Assembly: GCF_017798205.1 (NCBI RefSeq)
Contig: NZ_CP060010.1
Location: 2,294,001-2,358,000 of the forward strand
Length of the DNA stretch: 64,000 nt
Origin: Cognatishimia activa
GTDB lineage: Bacteria > Pseudomonadota > Alphaproteobacteria > Rhodobacterales > Rhodobacteraceae
Direction of reading: 5' to 3'
Below are positions 26,317 through 35,449 of this stretch, piece by piece; the first letter of the stretch is position 1; each line of letters opens with the position of its first letter. A program made the translations under genes and the position numbers. The notes beneath the pieces were generated by a model, which was not told where the DNA came from, searched no databases, and was given only the letters and a program-made list of their open reading frames with translations.

Positions 26317-27054
26317 ATGTCTGCATCTATTGACACACTTGGAACCAAACGCGTTCTCATGATCGTCGCGAACCCTGGCACCTCGCCGACCACCGGCTGG
26401 CCTGTGGGCTTCTGGTGGGCAGAAGTCACGCACCCATATTGGACATTTACGGAAGCTGGCTACGAGGTCGAGATTGTTTCCCCAAAAGGAGGGGATCTGA
26501 TGGCCGACGGATTTTCAGATCCTGAAGACGACAGCCAATACTCTGCCCATGACATCATCTCGTTGGGGTTCAAAAAATCGGCGACCCACAGCGCTTTGCT
26601 CGAGGGGACCAAGCCAATCGCCAAAGTCTCATTGGATGACTACGACGCAGTCTTTGTGGCGGGCGGCCAATCTCCGATGGTGACCATGATTGATGATGAG
26701 GAACTGCACGCCTTCATTGCCAAGGCCTATGAGGCGGGCAAGGTTGTCAGCATCGTTTGCCACGGCACGTCAATCCTGCTCAAGACGCGGCTTTCGAACG
26801 GGGATCTCCTTGTGAAAGGAAAGACTTGGACGGGCTTTGCCGACGCTGAGGAGCAATTCGCTGACGACTTCGTAGGTCAAAAGATTCAGCCGTTTTGGAT
26901 CGAGGAAGAGGCGCGCAAACTCGACGACACAAATTTTGTGGTTCAGTCAGTGTTCAAACCTTTTGCGGTGCGGGACGGCAACCTCATCACGGGTCAACAG
27001 CAATTCTCTGGTGCTGCGGCGGCGGAATTGGTTGTGGAAACGCTTGGGCGTTAG
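26317..27054 (+). CDS. DJ-1/PfpI-family class I glutamine-amidotransferase-like protein
   Basis: 245 residues from ATG 26317; ATG 26311 is only two bases from the AAAGG and so less likely. It has the Hsp31-like pattern: NPGTSPTTGWPVGFWWAEV at the start, VFVAGGQSPMVTM near residue 115 and the nucleophile elbow SIVCHGTSILL (Cys near 144 followed by His). Members act as glyoxalases, deglycases or chaperones against reactive carbonyls. The usual small residue and Pro after CHG are replaced by TS. It closes the three-gene group and would handle electrophile stress. Confidence 0.87.
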   Translation: MSASIDTLGTKRVLMIVANPGTSPTTGWPVGFWWAEVTHPYWTFTEAGYEVEIVSPKGGDLMADGFSDPEDDSQYSAHDIISLGFKKSATHSALLEGTKPIAKVSLDDYDAVFVAGGQSPMVTMIDDEELHAFIAKAYEAGKVVSIVCHGTSILLKTRLSNGDLLVKGKTWTGFADAEEQFADDFVGQKIQPFWIEEEARKLDDTNFVVQSVFKPFAVRDGNLITGQQQFSGAAAAELVVETLGR

Positions 27055-27196
27055 TTTTTGGGAAGTTCGAGAGGCCTGCGGCGCAAACCGGAGGCCTCAT
27101 TGTGCTGCAATTTCCACGCGACCTTTAAATAGTCCTTCAGTTGAAACGGACTATCGTTGTGCAACGCACTAAAGTCGGCCCTACGCGCAAACTTTA

Positions 27197-28243
27197 TTAA
27201 ACTGCAGCCCCATCCGAGCTGAAAAAGTGCACGTGCTCTGATTGGAACGACAGTCCCACCTTTTGGCCAACTTCGTAGGTTTCTCCGCCACCGACACGTA
27301 CGTTAAGAACGCCTAAGGGACCGCAATTGACGAATACAAAACAATCGGCACCGAGGTATTCGACAACCTCTACTTCACCGTCGCATTGTCCAGAGCCGAC
27401 GTCGCAAAAGGTAATATGCTCGGGACGGATGCCGACATGGGCAGGCTGACCTGATCCCGTGTATTTTCCGCCTCGTGCGCCTTCCAGTTGGTATTCCGAT
27501 CCACTGAAAGAACAGCCCATCACGTTCATCTTCGGAGACCCGATAAACTGCGCCACAAACAAGTTGGCCGGGGAATTATAGAGCTCTCTTGGTGTGCCGA
27601 CCTGTGCGATTTGACCCGCGTCCAGCACAACAATTCGGTCCGCCAATGTCATAGCTTCGACCTGATCGTGGGTGACGTAGATCATCGTTGTTTCCAGAGA
27701 CCGGTGAAGTTTTGCGATCTCCAGACGCATGTCTACGCGGAGGGCGGCATCCAGATTGGACAGCGGTTCATCGAACAAAAACGCAGTCGGAGCCCGCACG
27801 ATGGAACGCCCGATCGCGACACGCTGACGTTGACCGCCCGACATGTCTTTGGGGCGCCGGTCCAGCAGCGGTTCGAGTTTCAGAACCCTTGCGGCTTCTT
27901 CAACCTTTTCTTTGATTTCCGACTTCGGAGCGCCGGCCGTTTTCAAGCTGAAGCCCATATTGTCGCGCACGGACATATGCGGATAGAGCGCGTAGGATTG
28001 GAACACCATGGACAACCCGCGTTTTGAAGGAGGCTGATCCGTGACGTCCGTGCCGTCCAGAACAATCGCACCGCGTGACGTCTCTTCCAACCCGCCGATC
28101 ATTCTGAGCAACGTGGATTTGCCGCATCCCGATGGGCCGACAAAAATGATGAACTCACCGTCTTTGATATCCAGGTCAATGCCTTTGATGACCTGAAGTT
28201 CGCCGTACCATTTTTCGACGGCTTTTAATTCGATCGCGCCCAT
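27197..28243 (-). CDS. ABC transporter ATPase, MalK/UgpC type (second system)
   Basis: 348 residues from ATG 28243, with GGGAG upstream; the longer frame to 28477 reads antisense-like sequence inside the glycosidase gene. Motifs: Walker [13 protein letters not shown]-loop [10 protein letters not shown], signature MSGGQRQRV, Walker [12 protein letters not shown], switch region [14 protein letters not shown], and a C-terminal MalK-type TOBE domain with [13 protein letters not shown]. It is the last gene of the leftward glycosidase operon and its start overlaps the glycosidase stop (TAATG). Confidence 0.95.
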   Translation of the reverse strand: MGAIELKAVEKWYGELQVIKGIDLDIKDGEFIIFVGPSGCGKSTLLRMIGGLEETSRGAIVLDGTDVTDQPPSKRGLSMVFQSYALYPHMSVRDNMGFSLKTAGAPKSEIKEKVEEAARVLKLEPLLDRRPKDMSGGQRQRVAIGRSIVRAPTAFLFDEPLSNLDAALRVDMRLEIAKLHRSLETTMIYVTHDQVEAMTLADRIVVLDAGQIAQVGTPRELYNSPANLFVAQFIGSPKMNVMGCSFSGSEYQLEGARGGKYTGSGQPAHVGIRPEHITFCDVGSGQCDGEVEVVEYLGADCFVFVNCGPLGVLNVRVGGGETYEVGQKVGLSFQSEHVHFFSSDGAAV

Positions 28244-29514
28244 TATTTGTCTCCCACTGAAGATGACGCCCAGGCCAGCCAAACCGCAGCGGTCCAGGAA
28301 AATGTGCCGCCCCCGGCAGGCGAGCCTGTCTCGGGGTGGAAATACTCGGCAAACCCGTGTTCCGCGATCAGCGCGCGCGTCCGAATGCGTAGCGTTTCTG
28401 CTTCGTCGTCGTGGCCCATGTCCTGCAAGCCGATGCCGATCAGTGCATTCATGATGGCCCAGGTTGGCCCGCGCCAATACCGCATGCCGTCAAACAATGG
28501 CGATGTCTTTGCTAGGCTTGGAATAGGGTAGGTGTTATTGGCCAGCTCCTGACGGATCGCCTCAAGAGAGGCTTGATCCTCCATACCTGCATACCACACC
28601 AAGAAGGTCGCCGAGGTGACGTGGCCAGTGTGTTCGCCCGAGCGCAGGTTGATTGCGTTGAACAGACCGGTGTCCGGATTGCGCAGCGACTGCGCGCCTT
28701 TCATGAGCCGCTCGGACCAAGCGTCGACTTCGGATGTGTCCATCCCCATTGCGTTCATCATGAACGAGAGGTCCTTGTTTGCACGTAGCAGGATGAAGGT
28801 GAGGGTCGGATCCGCGACCATGAAGGGGCGATCTCTGGAGAGTTCTTCTTCGTTCCAGCGACGTTCACGCCCGCGATAGACCAGCCACAAATACCGGTCG
28901 TATTCGTCTTTGGTCGGGCGCATGGCGGGATCCACATGGGAGGTATCACGACGTGAGTATTCGCCCACGCCCTCTGGATTGATCATGGCCATAGAGCTGT
29001 CCCAATCCGGGCTATTGTCGCGCCCAGCTTCCCATGGGTGGGTCAAGAACACGGCCCCGTCGCTTGAGGTACGCCATTTCATGAACCATGCGTGCCAGGC
29101 TTTGATCTTTGGAAGCAGAGCCGCAACGCGTTCTGCTCCAAAGTCCTTGTTTTGCTCCCAGACGCTGCGCACAAAAGTCGCGGCCACCGGCGGTTGGCTA
29201 ATGCCCCCTGAGGGGATTGGCCCAATGCCTTCGGTGCCCCAGACATCAGGGCCCGGGAAATAATCCGGATCGTTTTGCCGAAACAAGATGTGAGGCACCA
29301 TGCCGTTTGGCCATTGGCCGGAAAACAGCGTGTCAAATTCTTGCCATGCGCGCTCGACGTCGAAGGTGCTAAAGCCCCATCCGCAAAAGGCGCTGTCCCA
29401 ATTCCACTGGTATGGATAGAGACCCTCGGTTGGAATGGTATATCCACCGCGATCGTTGGCGATCAGAATATCTCGTGCACGTGCGTCCAGTGCGGCGTTG
29501 TCGTGGTTGCTCAT
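28243..29514 (-). CDS. GH63/MGH-type glycosidase (glycosylglycerate- or trehalase-like)
   Basis: 423 residues, an (alpha/alpha)6-barrel protein without signal peptide, hence cytoplasmic. It carries [12 protein letters not shown] near residue 33, [17 protein letters not shown] near residue 160 (with a likely catalytic Asp), [11 protein letters not shown], and [13 protein letters not shown] with FSWTAA near the end, where the second carboxylate is expected. Known members of this type hydrolyse glucosylglycerate, mannosylglycerate or related compatible solutes (inverting). Sitting in an ABC importer operon, it should split the imported glycoside in the cytoplasm. Precise sugar and aglycone are not determinable here. 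ATGA overlap with the upstream permease. Confidence 0.82.
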   Translation of the reverse strand: MSNHDNAALDARARDILIANDRGGYTIPTEGLYPYQWNWDSAFCGWGFSTFDVERAWQEFDTLFSGQWPNGMVPHILFRQNDPDYFPGPDVWGTEGIGPIPSGGISQPPVAATFVRSVWEQNKDFGAERVAALLPKIKAWHAWFMKWRTSSDGAVFLTHPWEAGRDNSPDWDSSMAMINPEGVGEYSRRDTSHVDPAMRPTKDEYDRYLWLVYRGRERRWNEEELSRDRPFMVADPTLTFILLRANKDLSFMMNAMGMDTSEVDAWSERLMKGAQSLRNPDTGLFNAINLRSGEHTGHVTSATFLVWYAGMEDQASLEAIRQELANNTYPIPSLAKTSPLFDGMRYWRGPTWAIMNALIGIGLQDMGHDDEAETLRIRTRALIAEHGFAEYFHPETGSPAGGGTFSWTAAVWLAWASSSVGDK

Positions 29515-30725
29515 CCTTTGACACTCCCTGCGGTCAGTCCTTTGGTCATGAAGCGTTCAAGTCCAAGGAAAAGGGCCATAATTGGTAAAGTTGCGATCAC
29601 TGCGCCCGCCATGAGGTGCTGCCGTGGAACTTCTGAAGAGTTCAACGACGCAACGCCGCGCGTCAGTGTGAATTTCGATGGATCGTCCAGAAGCATGAGC
29701 GCGAGGAGGAATTCGTTCCATGCGATCATGAAGACGTAGAGGCTCACCGAGGCAAGTGCTGGCAGCGCAAGGGGCAGGGTGATTTTCCAGATCACAGCCA
29801 AACGGGACAGCCCGTCCATAAGACCTGCTTCCTCGACCTCAGCGGGAAGGCCGCGAAAATAGCCTTGCAGCATGTAAAGCGCGACGGGGATCGTTGTTAC
29901 TGGATAAATCAGCACGATGCCAAGGATCGTGTTGCGCAAGCCAGTCATCGAAAACACGATATAGATTGGCAGGGCGAGGACGATCATCGGAACCATGTAG
30001 ATCAGCAGGATCGACCGGCCAAAAGCGGCACGGCCCCTAAAGCGCAGCCGCGCTACGGCATAGGCCCCGGGAATAGAGAAGGCGAGCGTGATGAAGACGG
30101 TGATCACCGAGACGTAAAAGCTCGTCCACAGATAAGAGCCGAACCCGAAATCCCCGAAGAGTTCAAAGTAGCTGCGGAACAGGTCCAGCCCCTTTGACAG
30201 ATCAATCGTGAAGTCCAGTGGGTTCTGCAAAAGCTCTTGCTGGTTCTTCAGGCTGGTCATGACCATGACGTAAAACGGTACAAGGACGATCGTCGTGAAG
30301 AAGATATAGCCAAATCCGGTGAGAAAGCGGATCACCGCCTCTTCGAATTCGTGCTTATCCACAGGGCCGGGCACTAGGCTGTCCAGGATCACCAGCAGCG
30401 GCCAGGCGGTGAAGATCGCGAAAAGTACATTTGCCACGATCAGCATCGTTAGGGACACGTCCTCGCCGACCAAGATCGCTCCAAATCCGGCAAGGCTTAC
30501 AATGACGGCCACAACAGAGAACGCCAATGAAAGCAGACGTTTGTCTCGGAAGAAGAGGGTGGTCAGGCCGACACCCAGGCCAAGGACAAGGCTTGACCAG
30601 AAAGACGGGCGAAACGGGTCGCCTGTCGAAAAGGACATGATGACAGCGACAATGATTGCGATCGTGAAGGCCCAGAACCAGCCAATGATTGCGGCCGTCA
30701 GATATCCGTTGCGCATGGAGATCAT
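29511..30725 (-). CDS. ABC permease, MalG type, with N-terminal membrane extension
   Basis: 404 residues, about 120 longer than an ordinary MalG-type permease. The C-terminal 280 residues are the normal permease (FFTTIVLVPFYVMVMTSLKN, EAA loop EEAGLMDGLSRLAVIWKI, ending [10 protein letters not shown]). The first 120 residues add about four extra hydrophobic helices, such as AIIGWFWAFTIAIIVAVIM and LLSLAFSVVAVIVSLAGFG. No frame break separates the parts. It pairs with the MalF-type protein encoded upstream, with ATGA overlap. Role of the extension unknown; it could anchor or stabilise the complex. Confidence 0.9.
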   Translation of the reverse strand: MISMRNGYLTAAIIGWFWAFTIAIIVAVIMSFSTGDPFRPSFWSSLVLGLGVGLTTLFFRDKRLLSLAFSVVAVIVSLAGFGAILVGEDVSLTMLIVANVLFAIFTAWPLLVILDSLVPGPVDKHEFEEAVIRFLTGFGYIFFTTIVLVPFYVMVMTSLKNQQELLQNPLDFTIDLSKGLDLFRSYFELFGDFGFGSYLWTSFYVSVITVFITLAFSIPGAYAVARLRFRGRAAFGRSILLIYMVPMIVLALPIYIVFSMTGLRNTILGIVLIYPVTTIPVALYMLQGYFRGLPAEVEEAGLMDGLSRLAVIWKITLPLALPALASVSLYVFMIAWNEFLLALMLLDDPSKFTLTRGVASLNSSEVPRQHLMAGAVIATLPIMALFLGLERFMTKGLTAGSVKG

Positions 30726-31966
30726 AGCCCTTCCTCCCGGCTCATGAACTTGAAGAAGAAGATCGAGAACACCAGCAGGAAGCCAAAGATCACAACAGCC
30801 ACAGCTGCGCCTGCCCCAATGTTAGAGATCGCAAACGCCTGTTCATACACGTTGACGGTCAAGGTCCGCGTGCCGGCATTGCCGCCTGTCAGCAAAAAGA
30901 TGTCGTCGAACTTGTTAAACGTCCAGATGAAGCGCAGCAGGAATAGGACGCTCAGAATGCCAAGCAGCATTGGCAGGCTCAGGTACCAGAACTTCTGAAA
31001 CGGGCTGGCCCCATCCATGTCCGCCGCCTCATACATATCGGTATCGATGGACTGCATGCGCGCAAGGATGAACAGGAAGGACAGCGGGAAATAGCGCCAG
31101 ATCTCAAACACCGTCACCATGATCAAAGCCTGCGGACGTTGTCCGAAAAAGTTGATCGGACTGTCAGCGACGCCCATCTGCACAAGCAAGGCGTTGACCG
31201 AGCCTGAGAAGGGGTCAAACAGCGTCACCCACGAGAAGGCAACCGCAATGACGGGCGCCACATAGGGGAACAGATACAGCCCCCGCACGATGCCCTTACC
31301 TCTGAATTCCTTGTTCAAAAGCAGCGCGGCAAAGAGGCCGACGACCAGCGCGCCGACGGTGCCCACAATCGTGTAAAACATCGTGGCATAGAGCACGGCC
31401 CAAAACTCGCGACCATCGAAGATGCGTGCAAAGTTCTCGAGGGTGAACTCTGAATTTGTGAGGATATTGTCGCCACGCCCCGTGGCCTTGGTTGGGGTCG
31501 CGCCCAGGTCCGGATCTGCGTCCAGAAAAGCCTGGCTGACTTTCACATCGATTTCGATGTTTTCGCGCTGACCGCCTTCAAAATCGCCAAGGTCGCAAAA
31601 CAGAGACAGGTTATCCAAGGTGCAACGCTCATCAACGGCAACAATGGTCAGGCCTTCTGGCAACGTGTCGGAAATTGTGACGCCGGTCAGGATTTCTTTC
31701 TGGCTCGAATTGCGCACCCGGTACCGCAATGTCGCGTCATCGCCAGCTTCAGCTGGGCGCCCCCGCAGCTGTTCGCGCACGACGGTTTCAGGTGGGCGAA
31801 GGTCTTCAAGGCCGATGGGCTTGAAGCTCACCCAAAAGATCGCAAGAAGCGGGAGGATGACCACAAGGGACACTGAGAAGATTGTAGGGAACAGCAAGCC
31901 CCAGGCCAGTCGCGCCTCGCGCTTGGCTAGCGGCCCTGCACCAGTGGGTGGCACAGCACTCGTCAT
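30722..31966 (-). CDS. ABC permease, MalF type, with large periplasmic insert
   Basis: 414 residues. After the first helix (FPTIFSVSLVVILPLLAIFW, about 26-45) there is a roughly 120-residue extracytoplasmic insert. Its central part (ATLRYRVRNSSQKEIL, SDTLPEGLTIVAV, GGQRENIEIDVKVS) looks like an Ig-like DUF11/CARDB-type beta-sandwich. The other five helices follow, with EAA loop YEAADMDGASPFQKFW. The insert sits where E. coli MalF has its P2 loop, which contacts the binding protein. It forms the channel with the 29511 permease. Confidence 0.9.
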   Translation of the reverse strand: MTSAVPPTGAGPLAKREARLAWGLLFPTIFSVSLVVILPLLAIFWVSFKPIGLEDLRPPETVVREQLRGRPAEAGDDATLRYRVRNSSQKEILTGVTISDTLPEGLTIVAVDERCTLDNLSLFCDLGDFEGGQRENIEIDVKVSQAFLDADPDLGATPTKATGRGDNILTNSEFTLENFARIFDGREFWAVLYATMFYTIVGTVGALVVGLFAALLLNKEFRGKGIVRGLYLFPYVAPVIAVAFSWVTLFDPFSGSVNALLVQMGVADSPINFFGQRPQALIMVTVFEIWRYFPLSFLFILARMQSIDTDMYEAADMDGASPFQKFWYLSLPMLLGILSVLFLLRFIWTFNKFDDIFLLTGGNAGTRTLTVNVYEQAFAISNIGAGAAVAVVIFGFLLVFSIFFFKFMSREEGL

Positions 31967-32002
31967 CTCGTGATCTCCGAAAGAAACAGGTTGGTTTGGG
32001 CT

Positions 32003-32031
32003 CAGGCGGCGACGATCGGCCGCCGCCTGAA
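32003..32031 (-). terminator. Hairpin after binding-protein gene (second ABC system)
   Basis: TCAGGCGGCG and CGCCGCCTGA form a perfect 10-bp stem around a 9-nt loop. On the leftward transcript it begins 17 bases after the binding-protein stop and before the MalF-type gene. There is no U-tract, so a stabilising or partially terminating role is likely. Confidence 0.6.
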
Positions 32032-32047
32032 GGTTCTGAGGAGAAAG

Positions 32048-33397
32048 TTACTCTAGCTCAGAGAGTTCCGCATTCATTTTTGCCACAGCGTCGGTCGCGC
32101 TGATGGTCCCGTCGATGTACTCGCGGGTCACGCGGTTGATTGCTTGGCTGTTGATGATCTTGGACGCGAGGCCCAGTTGACCCTCGGACACGCCCCAGCG
32201 CTGACCAACATCCAGACCGGACACGATGTTCGCGATCACGTCAGCCGGATAAAGCTCGGACAGTGGCGCGCGGCGGTCAACACCAACGTCCAGCTTGGAC
32301 CAGCCGTCGATATAGGCGGTTGGGTTGTCCGCGGTCCCGTTGCGAATTGGGAATTTGCCCTCAGGCGCGATGGCCAGAGTATCCAGATACCCTTCGCTGA
32401 CTGCAAATTCGACGAAGTCCTGCGCAGCTTCGGTGTCAGCGTCTGCGGTGATGCCGAAGTAACGCGTATCTGCCCATGCGGCACCAGCAGGGTTGGATGG
32501 GCCTGCAAAGTTGGTGATGAAGCCAGTTGCATTCGCCAGCTCACGCGACGTTGGGTCGTCGTTGATGGTCACAGGTGCTGCGTCGCGCAGACCTGCCAGT
32601 TCGTCCATGATGAATGGAGACCAGATGATCATCGCCGCTTGGCCCGCGAAATAAAGCTCGCGAGACTGCTTCCAATACAATTCGCCAGGAGGGGAGGCTT
32701 CTGCGATCGCTTTGTAGAATTCGAGAGCTTCTACAGTTTTCGCTTCGTCAAAGCCCGAGAAACCGTTCTCGTCCACCGGAGTCGCGCCGTTCGCAAGCAG
32801 AACATGCTCCAGAACCTGGCTCATGAAACCTTCGTCAACCTTGGTTGCGGCCACAAAACCAAACATTTCTGGTGGGTTGTGCAATGCCTCAACCGCGGCC
32901 AGCACGTTGGCATAGGTCGTTGGCGCGGCAAGACCTTTTTCTTCAAAGAGATCTTTGCGGTAAACAACCATTTGGGTCCAGCCATCGACCGGAACGCCCG
33001 CAACGCCATCATCAGTCTGTGCCATTGCAACACCGCCTGGTGCAAAGGTGTCAGCGCCCAAGGTCTCCAGCACTTCTTGTGCAGCTTCAGCATCCAGAAT
33101 GCCTGCCTCAACCCATGGCAGCGCATGCTGAAGTGGGAAGTAGATAACGTCTGGAAGGTCGCCGGCCGCGAAGGCTGCGGTGGCCCGCGTGCTGTATTCG
33201 CCTTCGTCTACTGGGATCATTTCCACTTTGACGCCGGATGCTGCTTCGTAATCGGCGGCCATTTGCTGTTGGCGCTCAAGGCGCGCAGGCTGCGTTTCTG
33301 TCGTCCAAACGCGGATCTCTTGCGCAACTGCAGCGCTTACAGATGCAATAAGTGCCAGGCCGGAAACGGCGCCGGCCAGTCTAAAATTAAAGGACAT
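32048..33397 (-). CDS. ABC sugar-type solute-binding protein (second system)
   Basis: 449 residues from ATG 33397, preceded by GGGAGAGAGGA; the frame to 33457 extends beyond the ribosome site. Signal peptide MSFNFRLAGAVSGLALIASV with VAQ-E cleavage near residue 26. The mature protein is a family-1 binding protein resembling alpha-glucoside binding proteins (IRVWTTETQPARLERQQQMA, then DLPDVIYFPLQHALPW and GVPVDGWTQMVVYRKDLFEE). It is the first gene of the leftward operon and supplies the permeases at 30722 and 29511. Ligand probably a glucosylated or mannosylated small molecule, inferred from the glycosidase. Confidence 0.93.
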   Translation of the reverse strand: MSFNFRLAGAVSGLALIASVSAAVAQEIRVWTTETQPARLERQQQMAADYEAASGVKVEMIPVDEGEYSTRATAAFAAGDLPDVIYFPLQHALPWVEAGILDAEAAQEVLETLGADTFAPGGVAMAQTDDGVAGVPVDGWTQMVVYRKDLFEEKGLAAPTTYANVLAAVEALHNPPEMFGFVAATKVDEGFMSQVLEHVLLANGATPVDENGFSGFDEAKTVEALEFYKAIAEASPPGELYWKQSRELYFAGQAAMIIWSPFIMDELAGLRDAAPVTINDDPTSRELANATGFITNFAGPSNPAGAAWADTRYFGITADADTEAAQDFVEFAVSEGYLDTLAIAPEGKFPIRNGTADNPTAYIDGWSKLDVGVDRRAPLSELYPADVIANIVSGLDVGQRWGVSEGQLGLASKIINSQAINRVTREYIDGTISATDAVAKMNAELSELE

Positions 33398-33720
33398 TCC
33401 TCTCTCCCTATCTGTGGTCCGCCTTCGCGAGATCCACTTTTGCAACAAGGCGCTCACTCCCGAACACCATCAGTTTGCTGTGCTTAGGTCCGGCAGGATT
33501 GTGCAATTGCAGCATCAAGCCGACTCGGATCCAAGTCGAGATAAAAGTGATGCAACGTTTAACCAAAGTCAATCATATGTTGACGTAATTTCCTTAGGGG
33601 GTGGTCATTTAGAGGTCTTTAATATTGATTAATAAGGGGAATAATGGTAAATTATTTGAAGTGAAATGGTACAACGTTTTGTCGATTTGATCCTATTTTT
33701 GCTAGATTGGGGCAGGAAAG
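33398..33720. promoter_or_regulatory. Divergent control region between binding protein and LacI genes
   Basis: 323 bp with no gene. It is AT-rich and holds two similar sites, TGCAACGTTTAA (33551-33562) and TACAACGTTTTG (33670-33681), sharing TRCAACGTTTW with a CG centre, as expected for a LacI-family protein. The first lies just downstream of a leftward TTGACT (complement of 33567-33572), within the presumed promoter of the importer operon. The second is about 40 bp upstream of the LacI start, consistent with autoregulation. Dyad symmetry is weaker than in the first cluster. Confidence 0.5.
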
Positions 33721-34734
33721 ATGACGAAAAAACCGACTCTGGCAAACGTCGCCAATCAGGCCGGCGTGTCTATCGCGACCGCCAGTCAGGTGTTGCGTGG
33801 TACCGGGAGAATTTCTGATACCACTCGAAATTTGGTGAAGGCAGCAGCCAAAAAACTGAACTACGTTCCAGACGCAAGAGCAGCTTCCATGCGGTCTGGT
33901 GCCAACCATGAAATTGGCCTGTCCATTCACAAGATCGCAAACCGTTTCAATGCCGAGATTATCAGCGGTGCCAGTGATTTGCTGGAAGACGAGGGCTATC
34001 TATTGTCGGTGCTTGATGCACGCGACGACGTGGTGCGCCAGAGAAAACAGCTTGAAGCGTTCATTCGTTCCTCTCGTGGCGGGCTGATTTGGGTTCCCGC
34101 GGCTGACACGCCTGAATCGACTTTTGATCTATTGAACACGCATGGTTTGCCTAGCGTTACCTTTCTGAGGCGGCCGGAATTCGGAGAACTAGATCACGTC
34201 GGTATTGAGAACGCGGCTGCAACATTTGCCGCGACCAATCATCTTTTGGATTTGGGGCACACCAAAATTGCCTATCTGGGTGGCGAAGCGAATGTGGATG
34301 TGCGTTCTGAACGTATCGAAGGCTGTCGCAAGGCTCTTAATGCCCGGGGGATCGATGACATTCACATTGTTGACTGTCAGGACAGCCGCTCTGCTGGTAT
34401 CGAAGCCATGCACAATTTGATGAAGCAGCATCCTGAGGTAACGGCGGTTGTGTGTAACGGCGACATGGTTGCGATTGGTGCCAGCTTGGCGATTGGTCAA
34501 GTCGGTATGCGCCCGGGCCGCGAGATTTCCGTCGTCGGATTTGACGACACGCCAGATGCAAAATACGCGACCTATCCGCTGACCACATTGGCCGTTTCGC
34601 CTTATGAGCTGGGCCGAAAACTTGCGCGTGTTTTGTTGGAGCGTATGAATGAACCGAATATGCCGCCGTCCACGACATTGGTACCAGCGAAATTGGTAGA
34701 GCGCGAAACAACAGGGGCGCCACCAGCAAAGTGA
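33721..34734 (+). CDS. LacI/GalR-family repressor (second)
   Basis: 337 residues. Helix-turn-helix TLANVANQAGVSIATASQVL at the N-terminus, hinge VPDARAASMRSGANHE, then a sugar-binding-type effector domain including HLLDLGHTKIAYLGGEANV and VVGFDDTPDAKYATYPLTT. In the hinge region the usual LacI Leu-rich helix is replaced by Ala-Ala-Ser, a minor variation. It is divergent from the glycosidase/importer operon and is the obvious repressor of it. Confidence 0.93.
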   Translation: MTKKPTLANVANQAGVSIATASQVLRGTGRISDTTRNLVKAAAKKLNYVPDARAASMRSGANHEIGLSIHKIANRFNAEIISGASDLLEDEGYLLSVLDARDDVVRQRKQLEAFIRSSRGGLIWVPAADTPESTFDLLNTHGLPSVTFLRRPEFGELDHVGIENAAATFAATNHLLDLGHTKIAYLGGEANVDVRSERIEGCRKALNARGIDDIHIVDCQDSRSAGIEAMHNLMKQHPEVTAVVCNGDMVAIGASLAIGQVGMRPGREISVVGFDDTPDAKYATYPLTTLAVSPYELGRKLARVLLERMNEPNMPPSTTLVPAKLVERETTGAPPAK

Positions 34735-34964
34735 GCAAGGTATCGGAGCGGCGCGGATTTTGAACATTGGTCCAAATCTGTTGGCGCATCAGTTGAGGAT
34801 AGCGCGCGTGGTTGGGACTCCAATTTGAAAACTGTACGGCACCAATTGGGTGCTTCGAATGTCGATCTGCCTAAACAAGGGGGTATCGACAGTCGCGATT
34901 TTCTAAGGTTGATCGACCGATGCGCGCCTCTTGCCTGATTGGGGCTCTAGTCTAAGTTTCAAGT
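34735..34964. other. Intergenic gap without recognised feature
   Basis: 230 bp between the LacI gene and the small secreted protein. No ORF with family likeness, no clear terminator hairpin and no obvious repeat were found on reading it. Confidence 0.4.
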
Positions 34965-35393
34965 ATGCGCCATTTCGTTCTTTTCTTGCTGTTTCCCATT
35001 CCAGCACTTGCGTGGGAATTCTCTCCTGACCCAATTTGCACGCTCTTTCACCAAAACCCGTCTGCACAGATCACTGTAACTTTTGATCCCGAGCCTTCGC
35101 AGTATCAACTTGCGATCACTCTGGAAGGCAGGAATTGGGATCCGGCTCCGAACTTCGGTATGGGCTTTGATGGCGGGCAAGCGCTCACGATTGGAACCGA
35201 CCGACAGGTGATCCAAGGGAGTACATTGAGTGTGTCGGACAGCGGCTTTGGAAATGTCCTAAACGGGCTCGAGTTTAATCAACGCGTGACAGCTTTCACC
35301 TCGAACCTTGCGGTGTCTTTCAGTTTGGAAGGCGCAGCAGAACCCGTGCAGCAATTCAGAGACTGCACCGAACCAGCTCCTGCTTTGTCGTAA
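34965..35393 (+). CDS. Small secreted hypothetical protein
   Basis: 142 residues. The N-terminus MRHFVLFLLFPIPALAWEF is a short Sec signal peptide with cleavage after ALA, so the mature protein of about 125 residues is periplasmic. Two Cys (in DPICTLF and FRDCTEP) could form a disulfide bridging the ends. The rest is mostly beta-strand-like (SAQITVTFDPEPSQYQLAIT and NLAVSFSLEGA). I recognise no family. It stands alone between the LacI gene and a convergent LysR gene, so context gives no function. Confidence 0.7.
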   Translation: MRHFVLFLLFPIPALAWEFSPDPICTLFHQNPSAQITVTFDPEPSQYQLAITLEGRNWDPAPNFGMGFDGGQALTIGTDRQVIQGSTLSVSDSGFGNVLNGLEFNQRVTAFTSNLAVSFSLEGAAEPVQQFRDCTEPAPALS

Positions 35394-35449
35394 GACATGT
35401 GTTTCGGCGGAATAGAACGTAGTTTCCCAGCGCCCAATACATTGAATTT

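Noticed and set aside
32144-33487. Rightward frame of 447 codons opposite the binding protein
   Set aside because: Cys/Trp/Arg-rich shadow with no domain; the leftward frame has signal peptide and binding-protein pattern.
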